DNA of 64,000 bases from Telmatospirillum sp. J64-1 (GTDB lineage: Bacteria > Pseudomonadota > Alphaproteobacteria > Rhodospirillales > Magnetospirillaceae): contig NZ_SBHN01000015.1 of NCBI RefSeq assembly GCF_006980715.1, positions 46,271 to 110,270 of the forward strand, given 5' to 3'. A program made the translations under genes and the position numbers. How positions within the stretch are numbered: position 1 is the stretch's first letter; each line of letters starts with the position of its first letter. Shown one piece after another: positions 41,792 to 51,513 of this stretch. The notes under the pieces are model-generated. The model saw nothing but the letters and a program-made list of their open reading frames with translations, was not told the DNA's origin and searched no databases.

Positions 41792-43858
41792 ATGATGACA
41801 GTTCTTAATTGCATAGTTTATGAGCACAATATCTGGCTTGTAGTTGTTGCTGCTCTGGTGTGCGTAATAGGTTCTTGGGCTATTATGCGCCTGTTCTATC
41901 GTGCTGCTAGCACTACAGGAATCCAGAAGCTCGGCTGGCAATTTCTGACGGCTGTCGCGGCCGGAGCCTCGATCTGGTGCACGCATTTCATCGCAATGCT
42001 TGCCTATGACCCCGGTGTTCCTGTGGGTCTCGATCCTGTACTGACCATTGTTTCCCTCTTGATTGCAGTGGTTGGTGCCGCGCTGGGGTTCGCCATCGCC
42101 GCGTCCAAATGGTCGCGGGCCGCGCCGGTCATCGGCGGCGGCGTTGTCGGGCTGGCGGTCGCTGCCATGCATTACAGCGGGATGATCGCCTATCGCGTGC
42201 AGGGGCTCGTGTCCTGGGACATGAACTACCTGATCGCCTCGATTCTTCTCTCCGTCGGCCTCACCGCCCTGGCGTTGCATTTCGCCATGCGCCGGGTTTC
42301 CCCCGCCGACAAGGTCATTGCCGCCGGGGTGCTGGTTCTGGCCATCGTCACGCTGCACTTCACCGGGATGACCGCCTTCAAGGTCACCCCCATGCTGATC
42401 GAGGGGTCCTTCTCGAATCCGGCGGCCTTCAGGGCCTTGGCGCTGGCCATCGCCTGCGTGGCCCTGCTGATCGTGGGGGCGGGCTTCGTCAGTTATCTCA
42501 TCGACGACAGCGTGCGTTCGGAATCGATCAAGCGCCTGCATCACATGGCCCTGAACGACAGCCTGACCGGCCTGCCCAACCGGGTGAACTTCGCCGAGCA
42601 TCTGGAAGCCGAGATCAAGATTGCCGACGAAACGGGCGGCAAGGTCGCCCTGATCGGGATCGACCTGGACCGTTTCAAGGAAGTGAACGACCTGCACGGG
42701 CATCATGCGGGCGACGAGGTCCTCAAGATTCTCGCCGAGCGGATGCGCAACCTGCTTCAGGAAGGTGAATTCGTCGCCCGGCTGGGCGGCGACGAATTCG
42801 CCGCCGTCTACCGGATGCACGAGCAGGAAGGGCTGATCGACTTCATCACGCGCCTGGAAACCGCGCTGTTCCGGCCGATCCGGCTGGAGGAATATGAATT
42901 CATCGCCGGTGCCAGCCTGGGCATCGCCCTCTATCCCACCGACGCGACGGATGCGGAGAAGCTGATCAACAACGCCGACCTCGCCATGTACCGGGCGAAG
43001 GCCGACATCACCACCTCGGCCTGCTTCTACGAACCCACCATGGACGAGACGATCCGGGCGCGCCGGAAAATGGTCAGCGAATTGCGGGAAGCCCTCAACA
43101 ACGACCAGCTCGACGTCTATTACCAAGTGCAGAAGGATGTCGCTTCGGGCGAGATCTGCGGTTATGAGGCACTGCTGCGCTGGAAGCATCCCGAGAGGGG
43201 CTTCGTTTCCCCTGCCGAGTTCATTCCCTTGGCCGAGGAGAACGGCCTGATCCTGCAGATCGGGGAATGGGTGCTGCGGAAGGTCTGTGCCGAGGCTGCG
43301 AGCTGGGACCCGCCCTACAAGGTGTCGGTGAACCTGTCGCCCGTGCAGTTCGTCCATTCCGACCTGCCCAAGCTGATCAAGGATGTGCTCGACGAAACGG
43401 GCATGGCGCCCGAGCGGCTGGAACTGGAACTGACGGAATCCACCATCATCAACGACAAGGTGCGCTCGCTGCACATTCTGCGGCAGATCAAGGCGCTGGG
43501 CGTCACCATTGCCCTGGACGATTTCGGCACCGGCTATTCCTCGCTGGATACGCTGCGCAGCTTCCCCTTCGACAAGATCAAGCTCGACCGTTCCTTCATG
43601 CAGGAAATCGAGACCAGTCCGCAGGCCAAGGCGATCATCCGCGCGGTGCTGGCCCTGGGCAAGAGCCTGAGCGTTCCGGTTCTGGCGGAAGGGATCGAGA
43701 CGGAAGGGCAGTTGTCCATCCTGTCCACGGAAGGATGCGACGAAGGCCAGGGATACCTGCTCGGCCGCCCGGCGCCGCTCGAGGTCATCATTCAGGAAGC
43801 GCAGATCCGGAGGAGTGTGTTCACGGTCAAGCCGGAAGAAAGCGAGAGCATGGCTTGA
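41792..43858 (+). CDS. MHYT-GGDEF-EAL protein (cyclic-di-GMP turnover)
   Basis: This 688-residue inner-membrane signalling protein probably makes and/or breaks cyclic di-GMP. The N-terminal MHYT sensor (about 1-230) holds seven predicted helices with the repeated motif seen as CTHFIAML, AAMHYSGMIAY and VTLHFTGMTAF; MHYT domains are proposed to bind copper and sense O2, CO or NO. A GGDEF domain follows with intact RLGGDEFAA, then an EAL domain with YEALLRW, DDFGTGYSS and EGIET. Both catalytic signatures look complete. AGAGG precedes the ATG at 41792. The upstream region is A+T-rich. It is transcribed alone. Confidence 0.93.
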   Translation: MMTVLNCIVYEHNIWLVVVAALVCVIGSWAIMRLFYRAASTTGIQKLGWQFLTAVAAGASIWCTHFIAMLAYDPGVPVGLDPVLTIVSLLIAVVGAALGFAIAASKWSRAAPVIGGGVVGLAVAAMHYSGMIAYRVQGLVSWDMNYLIASILLSVGLTALALHFAMRRVSPADKVIAAGVLVLAIVTLHFTGMTAFKVTPMLIEGSFSNPAAFRALALAIACVALLIVGAGFVSYLIDDSVRSESIKRLHHMALNDSLTGLPNRVNFAEHLEAEIKIADETGGKVALIGIDLDRFKEVNDLHGHHAGDEVLKILAERMRNLLQEGEFVARLGGDEFAAVYRMHEQEGLIDFITRLETALFRPIRLEEYEFIAGASLGIALYPTDATDAEKLINNADLAMYRAKADITTSACFYEPTMDETIRARRKMVSELREALNNDQLDVYYQVQKDVASGEICGYEALLRWKHPERGFVSPAEFIPLAEENGLILQIGEWVLRKVCAEAASWDPPYKVSVNLSPVQFVHSDLPKLIKDVLDETGMAPERLELELTESTIINDKVRSLHILRQIKALGVTIALDDFGTGYSSLDTLRSFPFDKIKLDRSFMQEIETSPQAKAIIRAVLALGKSLSVPVLAEGIETEGQLSILSTEGCDEGQGYLLGRPAPLEVIIQEAQIRRSVFTVKPEESESMA

Positions 43859-44206
43859 CCTGCGCATGACCTCTAGAGCTTCGCTGGCGGGGCAGGGGGA
43901 AGCAGCCGCCGCGCAAGCTAGGGCGCAGGCCACCGGAAACGAGGGGAGCAGCGCAGTGAAGAAGACGGGGAAGAGAACGAGGGGGCATTGCATCTCGGTC
44001 TTGCTCTTCTGATGCGTTGCATTCCGGCGAAGAAGCTGGGATAGTTCCGCCCATGACCAGCATGGCTCGACAGCACAGCTATTATGCGCTGCCCAAATAG
44101 GGCGGCGTGGATGGTCATTGGCTGACACATCACTTCCGCCGACAGGTCGGCGGCATGTGTTTCAGCAAACGGTCTCCGGCCTTCGGCCCCTTTGGAGACT
44201 CGAGAC
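43859..44206. other. Gap between the MHYT gene and tyrS
   Basis: About 350 bases with no gene I can support. Short open frames here lack ribosome-binding sites and family resemblance. The tyrS ribosome-binding site GGAG lies at 44194-44197. Confidence 0.5.
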
Positions 44207-45490
44207 ATGGCGACGATGAACGCCGAACCTTCCTTCACCCCCCGTTCCGATTTCCTGCGCATCCTGTCCGAGCGCGGCTTCCTGCACCAATGTACCCATT
44301 GGGAGGCGCTGGACGACGCCTTGGGCCAAGGTCCCGTCACCGCCTATATCGGCTTCGACGCCACCGCCGACAGCCTGCATGTGGGGCATCTGCTGTCAAT
44401 CATGGCCCTGCGCTGGCTGCAGAAGACCGGTCACCGGCCGATCGTGCTGATGGGTGGCGGCACGACGCGGATCGGCGACCCTAGTTTCCGCGATTCCACG
44501 CGGCCGCTTCTCGATGACGCGCAGATCGCGGCGAATATCGCGGGCATCCGCCGGGTCTTCGACCGTTTCCTCCGTTTCGGCGAGGGGCCGCGCGACGCGG
44601 TGATGGTCAACAATGCCGATTGGCTGGACGGGCTGGGCTACATTCCCTTCCTGCGCGATTTCGGCCGGCATTTCTCGGTCAACCGCATGCTGACCTTCGA
44701 TTCGGTGCGCCAGCGCCTGGACCGCGAGCAGCCGCTGACCTTCCTCGAATTCAACTACATGCTGCTGCAGGCCTACGACTTCGTGGAACTGAGCCGCCGC
44801 TTCGGCTGCCGCTTGCAGATGGGCGGTTCCGACCAATGGGGCAATATCGTCAACGGCGTGGAACTGGGGCGGCGCGTGGACGAGCGCGACCTGTTCGGCC
44901 TGACCACTTCGCTGCTCACCACCGCCTCGGGGGCGAAGATGGGCAAGACGGCGGGCGGGGCGGTCTGGCTCAACCGCGAGCGTCTGGCGGCCTATGATTT
45001 CTGGCAGTTCTGGCGCAATACCGAGGACGCCGATGTGGGACGCTTCCTGCGGCTCTTCACCGAATTGCCGCTGGACGAGATCGCCCGGCTGGAAGCCTTG
45101 GGCGGCAGCGAGATCAACGAGGCGAAGAAGCTGCTCGCGACCGAGGTGACGACCCTCGTCCACGGGCCGGACGCCGCGCAGGAAGCCGCCGAGACGGCGC
45201 GCCGCACCTTCGAGGAAGGAAGCGGCGGGGAAGCCCTGCCCAGGCTCCTTCTTCCCAAGGACCGGCTTGCCGAAGGCACGAAGCTGGTCGATCTGCTGGT
45301 GGCGAGCGGGCTGGCAGCCTCGAAGGGCGAGGCGCGGCGTCTGATCGCCGGGGGCGGTGCCCGCGTGAACGGTGCAGTCGTCTCGGAAGACGAGGCGACG
45401 CTCTCGCTTCAGGATCTGGGAGAGGACGGCGTCATCAAGCTTTCGGCCGGACGCAAGCGGCACGCTTTGGTTTGCGTGCAGGAGGATTGA
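44207..45490 (+). CDS. tyrS: Tyrosyl-tRNA synthetase
   Basis: TyrS charges tRNA-Tyr. The 427-residue class I synthetase carries the HIGH-like motif HVGH at residues 58-61 ([13 protein letters not shown]), [14 protein letters not shown] tyrosine recognition ([14 protein letters not shown]), and the KMSKS equivalent KMGKT. A C-terminal S4 RNA-binding domain begins around residue 360 ([16 protein letters not shown]). The ATG at 44207 follows GGAG at 9 bases; the frame extends five codons further without reason. An R2 repeat element follows the gene. Confidence 0.97.
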   Translation: MATMNAEPSFTPRSDFLRILSERGFLHQCTHWEALDDALGQGPVTAYIGFDATADSLHVGHLLSIMALRWLQKTGHRPIVLMGGGTTRIGDPSFRDSTRPLLDDAQIAANIAGIRRVFDRFLRFGEGPRDAVMVNNADWLDGLGYIPFLRDFGRHFSVNRMLTFDSVRQRLDREQPLTFLEFNYMLLQAYDFVELSRRFGCRLQMGGSDQWGNIVNGVELGRRVDERDLFGLTTSLLTTASGAKMGKTAGGAVWLNRERLAAYDFWQFWRNTEDADVGRFLRLFTELPLDEIARLEALGGSEINEAKKLLATEVTTLVHGPDAAQEAAETARRTFEEGSGGEALPRLLLPKDRLAEGTKLVDLLVASGLAASKGEARRLIAGGGARVNGAVVSEDEATLSLQDLGEDGVIKLSAGRKRHALVCVQED

Positions 45491-45525
45491 GAAGGACCAT
45501 CAAGAACAGGAGATAGGGCCCGTAT

Positions 45526-45605
45526 TCGTGCTTCGAGACGCCCCTGCGGGACTCCTCGCCCTGAGGAGGCCGCGGAGCGGCCGTCCCGAAGGGCGAGGCG
45601 GGCCA
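45526..45605. repeat. Intergenic repeat element R2
   Basis: The element begins GTGCTTCGAGACGCC, continues with CTCCTCGCCCTGAGGAGG and ends CGTCCCGAAGGGCGAGG. It is an internally folded unit of about 80 bp, related to 60664-60782. It fills the gap between tyrS and the convergent spoVR-like gene. Confidence 0.7.
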
Positions 45606-45627
45606 GGGAGGTGGCGCTTCCGGGTCT

Positions 45628-47157
45628 TTACGCCACCTCGCATTCTCCCGAGACCAGCAAGCTGCCACTCTCCGCATCCACTTCACGCAGGCGCACGGAA
45701 TAGCCCCAGAGGGTGCGGATATGGCGCAGGGTCTTGTGCATGGTGGCCTCGTCCAGGCGCTGGCCGTCGCGGACGCGGTGTTCCAGGATCAGCTTGCGGT
45801 CCCCGGCCAGGTTCACATCCACCACCTCGATCTCCGGATCGATGCGGGCGATTTCGTATTCGGCGGCCAGGGCTGTGCGGATGTCGCGATATCCCTGGTC
45901 GTCATGGATCGCCGCGACCTCGAAATAGGGATAGCCCTGGTCGTCGTTCAGCCGGATCATGCGGAAGTCGCGGATCACCTTGGGGCTGAGGAATTGCAGG
46001 ATGAAGCTTTCATCCCGGTAATCGGCCCAGATTTCGCGCAAGGTGCCCATCGGGTCCTGATTGCCGGCGATTTCCGGGAACCAGGCGTAATCCTCCTCCG
46101 TCGGCTCGCGGCAGATGCGCTGGATGTCGCTCATCATGGCGAAGCCCAGGGCGTAGGGATTGATGCCGCCATAGCGCTTGTCCGAGAATTCCGGCTGGAA
46201 CACCACCGATGTGTGGGAATGCAGGAATTCCATGAAGGAGCCGTCATCGATCTGGCCGCGTTCGTGCAGGCGGTTCATGATCTCGTAATGCACGAAGGTG
46301 GCGCAGCCTTCGTTCATCACCTTGGTCTGGCGCTGGGGATAGAAATATTGCGCCAGCACGCGGACGATACGCAGGATTTCCCGCTCCCAGCCGCGTAGGA
46401 CCGGGGAATTCTTCTCCAGGAAATAGAGCAGGTTTTCCTCGGGCAGCTCGATGCGCTGGCGGCCTTCTTCCAGCAGCCGCTGGTAATCGGCATTGCCCAG
46501 TTCGGCGCTGGGGTCGACGCCGGGCACCGTGGTCCAGAGCGGATTCCAGGTGGTTTCGGCATAGCGCCGCCGCTCGCGCTCGCGCTCCAGTTCCTCGGCG
46601 AGGCTGCGGCGCGGGCGGCGGCTGTAGCGGTTGATACCCTGCATCTGCAGGGCATGGGCGGCATCGAGTACCCGCTCGACCGCTTCCTCGCCCTCGCGTT
46701 CCTCGCAGCGGGCGACATAGTCGCGGGCGAAGGCGAGGTAGTCGAGAATCCCCTTGGCGTCGGTCCACTGCCGGAACAGGTGGTTGTTCTTGAAGAAGTG
46801 GTTGTGGCCGAAGGCGGCATGGGCCATGACCAGGGTCTGCATGGTCATGGAATTCTCTTCCATGATGTAGCAGATGCAGGGATCGGAATTGATCACGATC
46901 TCATAAGCCAAGCCCTGATAGCCCTTGCGGTAGAGGACCTCGTCGCGGGCGAAGCGTTTGCCGAAGGACCAGTGCCGGTACATGATCGGCAGGCCGATCG
47001 AGGCATAGGCGTCGAGCATCTGCTCGGAGGTGATGACTTCGATCTGGGTGGGATAGACATCGAGCCCCATTTCGTTGATGGCGATGTCCTCGATGGCGTC
47101 ATGAACGCGCTTGATGGTGTCGAAATTCCACTCGCGGCCTTGGTAGAGCAATGCCAT
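45628..47157 (-). CDS. SpoVR-family protein (YcgB-like)
   Basis: This 509-residue cytoplasmic protein of the SpoVR/YcgB family is found in non-sporulating proteobacteria next to prkA and yeaH. Signatures include FGHNHFFKNNHLFRQWT, NEGCATFVHYEIMNRLHERG and NPYALGFAMMSDIQRI. The His-rich FGHNHFFKNN and the NEGCATFVHYE segment could bind metal. It is third in the prkA-yeaH-spoVR cluster, 12 bases after yeaH, and so is likely co-expressed under starvation or stress. The biochemical role is not known. Confidence 0.95.
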   Translation of the reverse strand: MALLYQGREWNFDTIKRVHDAIEDIAINEMGLDVYPTQIEVITSEQMLDAYASIGLPIMYRHWSFGKRFARDEVLYRKGYQGLAYEIVINSDPCICYIMEENSMTMQTLVMAHAAFGHNHFFKNNHLFRQWTDAKGILDYLAFARDYVARCEEREGEEAVERVLDAAHALQMQGINRYSRRPRRSLAEELERERERRRYAETTWNPLWTTVPGVDPSAELGNADYQRLLEEGRQRIELPEENLLYFLEKNSPVLRGWEREILRIVRVLAQYFYPQRQTKVMNEGCATFVHYEIMNRLHERGQIDDGSFMEFLHSHTSVVFQPEFSDKRYGGINPYALGFAMMSDIQRICREPTEEDYAWFPEIAGNQDPMGTLREIWADYRDESFILQFLSPKVIRDFRMIRLNDDQGYPYFEVAAIHDDQGYRDIRTALAAEYEIARIDPEIEVVDVNLAGDRKLILEHRVRDGQRLDEATMHKTLRHIRTLWGYSVRLREVDAESGSLLVSGECEVA

Positions 47158-47169
47158 GCGGCTCTTCTC

Positions 47170-48447
47170 CTATTCCACGTTGTCGCGGGCGAAAAGTTCG
47201 TGGAAGACGCCGAAGATTTCGCTCGCGGCCGAGGCCCTGCGCATGGCCAGCGGCACGCCGGGTTGGACCAGTGTCTCGTAGGTCCGCCACAGATCGGTGA
47301 CGCCCTGGCGCTCGTTCCAGGAATCGCCCGGCGGATCGTCCACTTCCAGATAGGCGAAATACTGGCAGGCCGGCAGCAGCTTCTGGGTCATGGCATGGAT
47401 GACCCTATCGCGGTCGGAACTCATATTGTCGCCGTCCGAGGCCTGGGCGATGTAGATGTTCCAGGAATCCAGCGGATAGCGTTCGGTGATGATGTTGGCC
47501 GCCACGTCGAGCGCGCTGGATACCAGCGTGCCGCCGGTCTCGCGCGAGCGGAAGAAGGTTTCCTCGTCCACTTCCTGGGCTTCCTGGGTGTGGCGGATGA
47601 AGACGATCTCCAGCGATTCGTAGCGCCGTTCCAGAAACAGGTAGAGCAGCATGAAGAAGCGCTTGGCGAGGTCCTTCATATGCTCGTTCATCGAGCCTGA
47701 GACGTCCATCAGGCAGAACATCACGGCCTGGGCGATGGGGACCGGGCGGTGTTCGAAGCGGCGGTAGCGGACATCCACCGGATCGATCCAGGGCACGGCG
47801 CGCAGGCGGCGTTTCAGCCCTTCGATCTGCGCCGTCAGCTCCGCCACCTTGGTGTCGAGCCCTGCTTTCTCGGCTTCCGCCAGCTTGGCTTCCAGCTCTT
47901 CCAGGTCCTTGGCGGCGGGGCGGCCCAGGGCGATGCGCCGGGCCATGCCGTTGCGCATGGTGCGGACCACGTCCAGGGATTGCGGCCCGCCCGAGACGGT
48001 GAAGCCCGCCCGCGCAGGGACGGTCGAGGAAGCGCCCTTCAGGCGCCGCTTGACCATGTTGGGCAGTTCCAGGTCCTCGAAGAAGATGTCGAGGAATTCC
48101 TCGCGCGTCAGGGTGAAGGTGAATTCGTCCTCGCCTTCGCCGCTGTCCGAGGCCTCGCGCCCGCTGCCGTCCCCGCCGGGCGGGCGGGGAATGCGGTCCC
48201 CTTTGATGAATTTCTGGTTGCCCGGCAGGACGAAGTCGCGCGACCCGCCGCTCTTGCGGAAGCTGGGTTCGGAAATGCCGTCCACGGGCACCGAGACGGA
48301 TTCGCCTGCATCCACCTCGGAGACCCGGCGACCGGAAATGGATTCCGCGACGGCTCTGTGGAGCTGGGCCTTGAGCCGACGCATCAGGCGCTGCCGGTTG
48401 GGCAGGCTCTTGCCTTTGGGATTGAGTCGGCGGTCAATGATATTCAT
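47170..48447 (-). CDS. yeaH: YeaH/YhbH family protein (DUF444)
   Basis: This 425-residue protein of the DUF444 family opens with MNIIDRRLNPKGKSLPNRQR, the conserved start of YeaH. A charged N-terminal part leads to a von Willebrand A-like domain with the metal-site residues of CLMDVSGSMNEHMKDLAKRF (DxSxS). It lies between prkA and spoVR. In enterobacteria YeaH works with the kinase YeaG in nitrogen starvation and stationary-phase adaptation. Its partner and precise action here are inferred from that arrangement. Confidence 0.95.
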   Translation of the reverse strand: MNIIDRRLNPKGKSLPNRQRLMRRLKAQLHRAVAESISGRRVSEVDAGESVSVPVDGISEPSFRKSGGSRDFVLPGNQKFIKGDRIPRPPGGDGSGREASDSGEGEDEFTFTLTREEFLDIFFEDLELPNMVKRRLKGASSTVPARAGFTVSGGPQSLDVVRTMRNGMARRIALGRPAAKDLEELEAKLAEAEKAGLDTKVAELTAQIEGLKRRLRAVPWIDPVDVRYRRFEHRPVPIAQAVMFCLMDVSGSMNEHMKDLAKRFFMLLYLFLERRYESLEIVFIRHTQEAQEVDEETFFRSRETGGTLVSSALDVAANIITERYPLDSWNIYIAQASDGDNMSSDRDRVIHAMTQKLLPACQYFAYLEVDDPPGDSWNERQGVTDLWRTYETLVQPGVPLAMRRASAASEIFGVFHELFARDNVE

Positions 48448-48481
48448 GACAATCCTTCTCAGCGCGTGGGACGAATATGCG

Positions 48482-50422
48482 TCACCCTGCCTTGTTCACG
48501 CGCATGTACCATTCCACCAATCGGCGGACCTGCCGCTCGGTATAGCCGCGCGACACCATGCGTTCGACGAAGTCGTGGTGCTTCTTCTCGGTTTCACTGT
48601 CTTGCTTGGAGCCGAAGCTGATGACCGGCAGCAGGTCTTCGACCTGGCTGAACATGCGCTTCTCGATGACGTTCCTGATCTTCTCATAGGCGGTCCAGGA
48701 CGGCGTCTGGCCGCCATGGGACGCCCGTGAGCGCAGGACGAACTTGACCACTTCATTGCGGAAGTCCCGCGGATTGGCGATGCCGGCAGGCTTCTCGATC
48801 TTGGACAGTTCCTGGTCGAGCAGCGTTCGATCCATCAGCTGGCCGGTATCGGGGTCCTTGAAATCCTGATCCTCGATCCAGGCATCGGCATAGGAGATGT
48901 AACGCTCGAACAGATTCTGTCCATAGTCGCTATAGGATTCCAGGTACGCTTTCTGGATTTCATTGCCAATGAATTCCGCATAGCGCGGAGCCAGCATGCC
49001 TTTGATGAATTCGAACAGGCGCTTTTCCATCGCCTCGGGGAATTGCTCGCGGTGGATGGCCTGTTCCAGCACATACATCAGATGCACCGGGTCGGCGCCG
49101 ATCTCCTGGCTGTCGTAATTGAAGGTCTGCGACAGCACCTTGAAGGCGAAGCGGGTCGAGATGCCGTCCATGCCTTCGTCCACGCCGGCGGCGTCTCGGT
49201 ATTCCTGGATGCTGCGGGCCTTGGGGTCGGTTTCCTTGAGCTTCTCGCCGTCATAGGCGCGCATCTTGCTCATCAGGCTGGAATTCTCATGCTCCTTCAG
49301 GCGCGAGAGCACGGCGAACTGGGCCAGCATCTCCAGCGTGCCGGGCGCGCAGGGGGCCTCGGCCAGGTCGCTGCTGCGCAGGAGCTTCTGGTAGATCTTG
49401 GTTTCCTCGGAGACACGCAGGCAATAGGGGACCTTGATGACGCAGATGCGGTCGATGAAGGCCTCGTTGTTCTTGTTGTTCTTGAAGCTGTGCCATTCGG
49501 ATTCGTTGGAGTGGGCCAGGATGATGCCCTGGAAGGGCATGGCGCCGATATTCTCGGTGCCGACGTAATTGCCTTCCTGGGTCGCCGTCAGCAGCGGGTG
49601 GAGCATCTTGATCGGCGCCTTGAACATCTCGACGAATTCGAGGATGCCCTGGTTGGCGCGGTTCAGGCCCCCCGAGAAGCTGTAGGCGTCGGTGTCGTTC
49701 TGGCTGTAGGTCTCGAGCTTGCGGATATCGACCTTGCCGACCAGGCTGGAGATGTCCTGGTTGTTCTCGTCGCCCGGCTCGGTCTTGGCGACCGCAATCT
49801 GGCGCAGCCGCGAGGGCATAAGGCGAACGACCTTGAATTTCGAGATGTCGCCTCCGAATTCATCCAGGCGTTTAATGGCCCAGGGCGAGGCGATCGACGT
49901 CAGGCGCCGTCGCGGAATCCCATAGGATTCCTCCAATTCCGCTCCCATCGTTTCCGGATCGAAAAGGCCCAGCGGGCTTTCGAAGATGGGGCTGATTTCA
50001 TCCCCGGCCTTGAGGACATAGATCGGATGGCTTTCCATCAATGCCTTCAGACGCTCGGCCAGAGAGGATTTGCCGCCGCCGACCGGTCCCAGCAGATAAA
50101 GAATTTGCTTGCGTTCCTCCAGCCCTTGGGCGGCATGGCGGAAGAAGCCGACGATGCGCTCGATGGTTTCTTCCATGCCGTAGAATTCGGCAAAGGCGGG
50201 ATAGATCTTGATGGTGCGGTTGAGGAAGATGCGCGACAGCCGCGGGTCTTGGGCCGTGTCGATGATCTCGGGTTCGCCGATGGCGGCCAGCATGCGCTCG
50301 TGGGCGCTGGCATAGGCCATGGGATCGTCCCGGCAGAGTTCCAGATAAGCCTTGAGGGACATCTCGACGTCCCGGCGGGACTCGTGACGGGCTGCGAACT
50401 TTTGGAAAAGGTCAGCGCTCAT
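48482..50422 (-). CDS. prkA: PrkA-type serine protein kinase (YeaG-like)
   Basis: This 646-residue protein has an N-terminal AAA+ domain (Walker A LLGPVGGGKSSLAERL at about residues 105-120) and a C-terminal PrkA kinase-like domain. GENIG-type signatures TENIGAMPFQGIILAHSNES and FIDRICVIKVPYCLRVSEE are typical of the PrkA/YeaG family. The start ATG at 50422 has GGAG about 7 bases upstream. It is first in the stress cluster prkA-yeaH-spoVR, which is usually controlled by starvation sigma factors. No promoter was pinned down. Confidence 0.95.
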   Translation of the reverse strand: MSADLFQKFAARHESRRDVEMSLKAYLELCRDDPMAYASAHERMLAAIGEPEIIDTAQDPRLSRIFLNRTIKIYPAFAEFYGMEETIERIVGFFRHAAQGLEERKQILYLLGPVGGGKSSLAERLKALMESHPIYVLKAGDEISPIFESPLGLFDPETMGAELEESYGIPRRRLTSIASPWAIKRLDEFGGDISKFKVVRLMPSRLRQIAVAKTEPGDENNQDISSLVGKVDIRKLETYSQNDTDAYSFSGGLNRANQGILEFVEMFKAPIKMLHPLLTATQEGNYVGTENIGAMPFQGIILAHSNESEWHSFKNNKNNEAFIDRICVIKVPYCLRVSEETKIYQKLLRSSDLAEAPCAPGTLEMLAQFAVLSRLKEHENSSLMSKMRAYDGEKLKETDPKARSIQEYRDAAGVDEGMDGISTRFAFKVLSQTFNYDSQEIGADPVHLMYVLEQAIHREQFPEAMEKRLFEFIKGMLAPRYAEFIGNEIQKAYLESYSDYGQNLFERYISYADAWIEDQDFKDPDTGQLMDRTLLDQELSKIEKPAGIANPRDFRNEVVKFVLRSRASHGGQTPSWTAYEKIRNVIEKRMFSQVEDLLPVISFGSKQDSETEKKHHDFVERMVSRGYTERQVRRLVEWYMRVNKAG

Positions 50423-51069
50423 GCAGGTCTCCAGACAAGACAAGGCGGCCCAGCTTCCCCGTCGGCAGCCACGGGCGGACATGGTTGGGCCTGGTAAAGA
50501 TACTCTGCCCCCAACGTAGAAATACGCTCACTCGGTGGGCGCCTCCTTCGATGTCCTGGTGGCTGCCAGCCCCCGTGCCGGGAAAGTGCCCCGGCGAACA
50601 GGGCTGGCGACCGTTTCCCAAACCATCATAACAGCAGAAGTCGCGCCTTAGATAGAAAATGGCACCCGCAGGCAGAGCTTCAATGTGACGGCTGGAGTAT
50701 CGGTATCGCTTTCGCCCATCTGCCTACTTCTTATGCGCAATAAGAGGGATGAGGGCTGGATGCCCGCCTGTTTCCGGCGAAGCGCAAGGGATTGCGGCTG
50801 CCCGAGGCCGGCTGGGGCAGGGTGGATGATGGCTGATCACTCTAAAATAATGCGCCTTGCGCCCGGATGCGAGTTTTGTCTGCACCAGGGGAAAGTCTTT
50901 GTCTTGAGCGTTGAATATGAACGGTTTCTTTGCGGCGGGGAAATGAACGGGAAAGGGAGCTGGCTTTGCCGTTGACGGAGAGAAAGATCATTCTGGCGCG
51001 TAGGTTTTCCCCGCTCCGCCCGTTGAAAGACCATCATGATGCTGTTGCTGACCCATACCGCCATCCGTT
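50423..51069. other. Long gap upstream of prkA
   Basis: About 650 bases without a gene I can support. The base composition is more mixed than in the flanking genes. The prkA leader and promoter must lie here on the minus strand. Short frames such as that at 50685 lack a ribosome-binding site and G/C-rich third positions. Confidence 0.5.
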
Positions 51070-51378
51070 TTGCTGGTTTTCGCCCAGGCTCTCCACTGGT
51101 CCTGCGCGGTTGCCGGCGTGAGCCTGACGGTGCTGGTCGTGGCGGCCCTGCCGCTGGGATTGCCGGTGGTGCAGCCCCCCTCTCTCTGCTCATGCGGCAT
51201 CATGGCTGCGGCTTGGGTCGTTGCCGCCGTGACGGATGTGGCCGCCGGTCACGTCCTGGTGAGTTTGCTGCTGCTGGCTGTGGGATGGAACGTCATGACG
51301 GTCTCGGGCACGGCGCCGCGGGTCATCCTGCTGGCCCTGGTGAGGCCGACTGGTCTTACTCCTCCGGTTTGCAACTGA
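51070..51378 (+). CDS. Possible small membrane protein (start uncertain)
   Basis: This frame of about 100 codons has strong G/C bias at third positions from about 51085 onward, as in true genes here. It encodes three hydrophobic stretches (VSLTVLVVAALPLGLPVV, IMAAAWVVAAVTDVA, LVSLLLLAVGWNVM). The only early start is a TTG without a visible ribosome-binding site. An ATG in another frame at 51036 would need a frameshift. It could be a real gene with a TTG or GTG start, or a decayed one. No family is recognised. Confidence 0.4.
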   Translation: MLVFAQALHWSCAVAGVSLTVLVVAALPLGLPVVQPPSLCSCGIMAAAWVVAAVTDVAAGHVLVSLLLLAVGWNVMTVSGTAPRVILLALVRPTGLTPPVCN

Positions 51379-51513
51379 AGGAGTATTAATTTTTATGACA
51401 GCTATTTCCATAGCTGGAACTGCTCTTCATTCGTATTATTCTTTGTGCTCAAGGTCATCAATGCGCGCAGAGGGTCCAATGTACGCTTGTCCGCTCTCCT
51501 GGAGGAAAAACGC

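Noticed and set aside
41777..44128. 783-codon open frame on the minus strand
   Set aside because: It is antisense to the intact MHYT-GGDEF-EAL gene; the composition is that of a high-GC shadow frame and it has no family motif.
45628..50422. Sporulation genes (SpoVR, PrkA)
   Set aside because: The names come from Bacillus; this cluster is common in non-sporulating proteobacteria and does not indicate sporulation.
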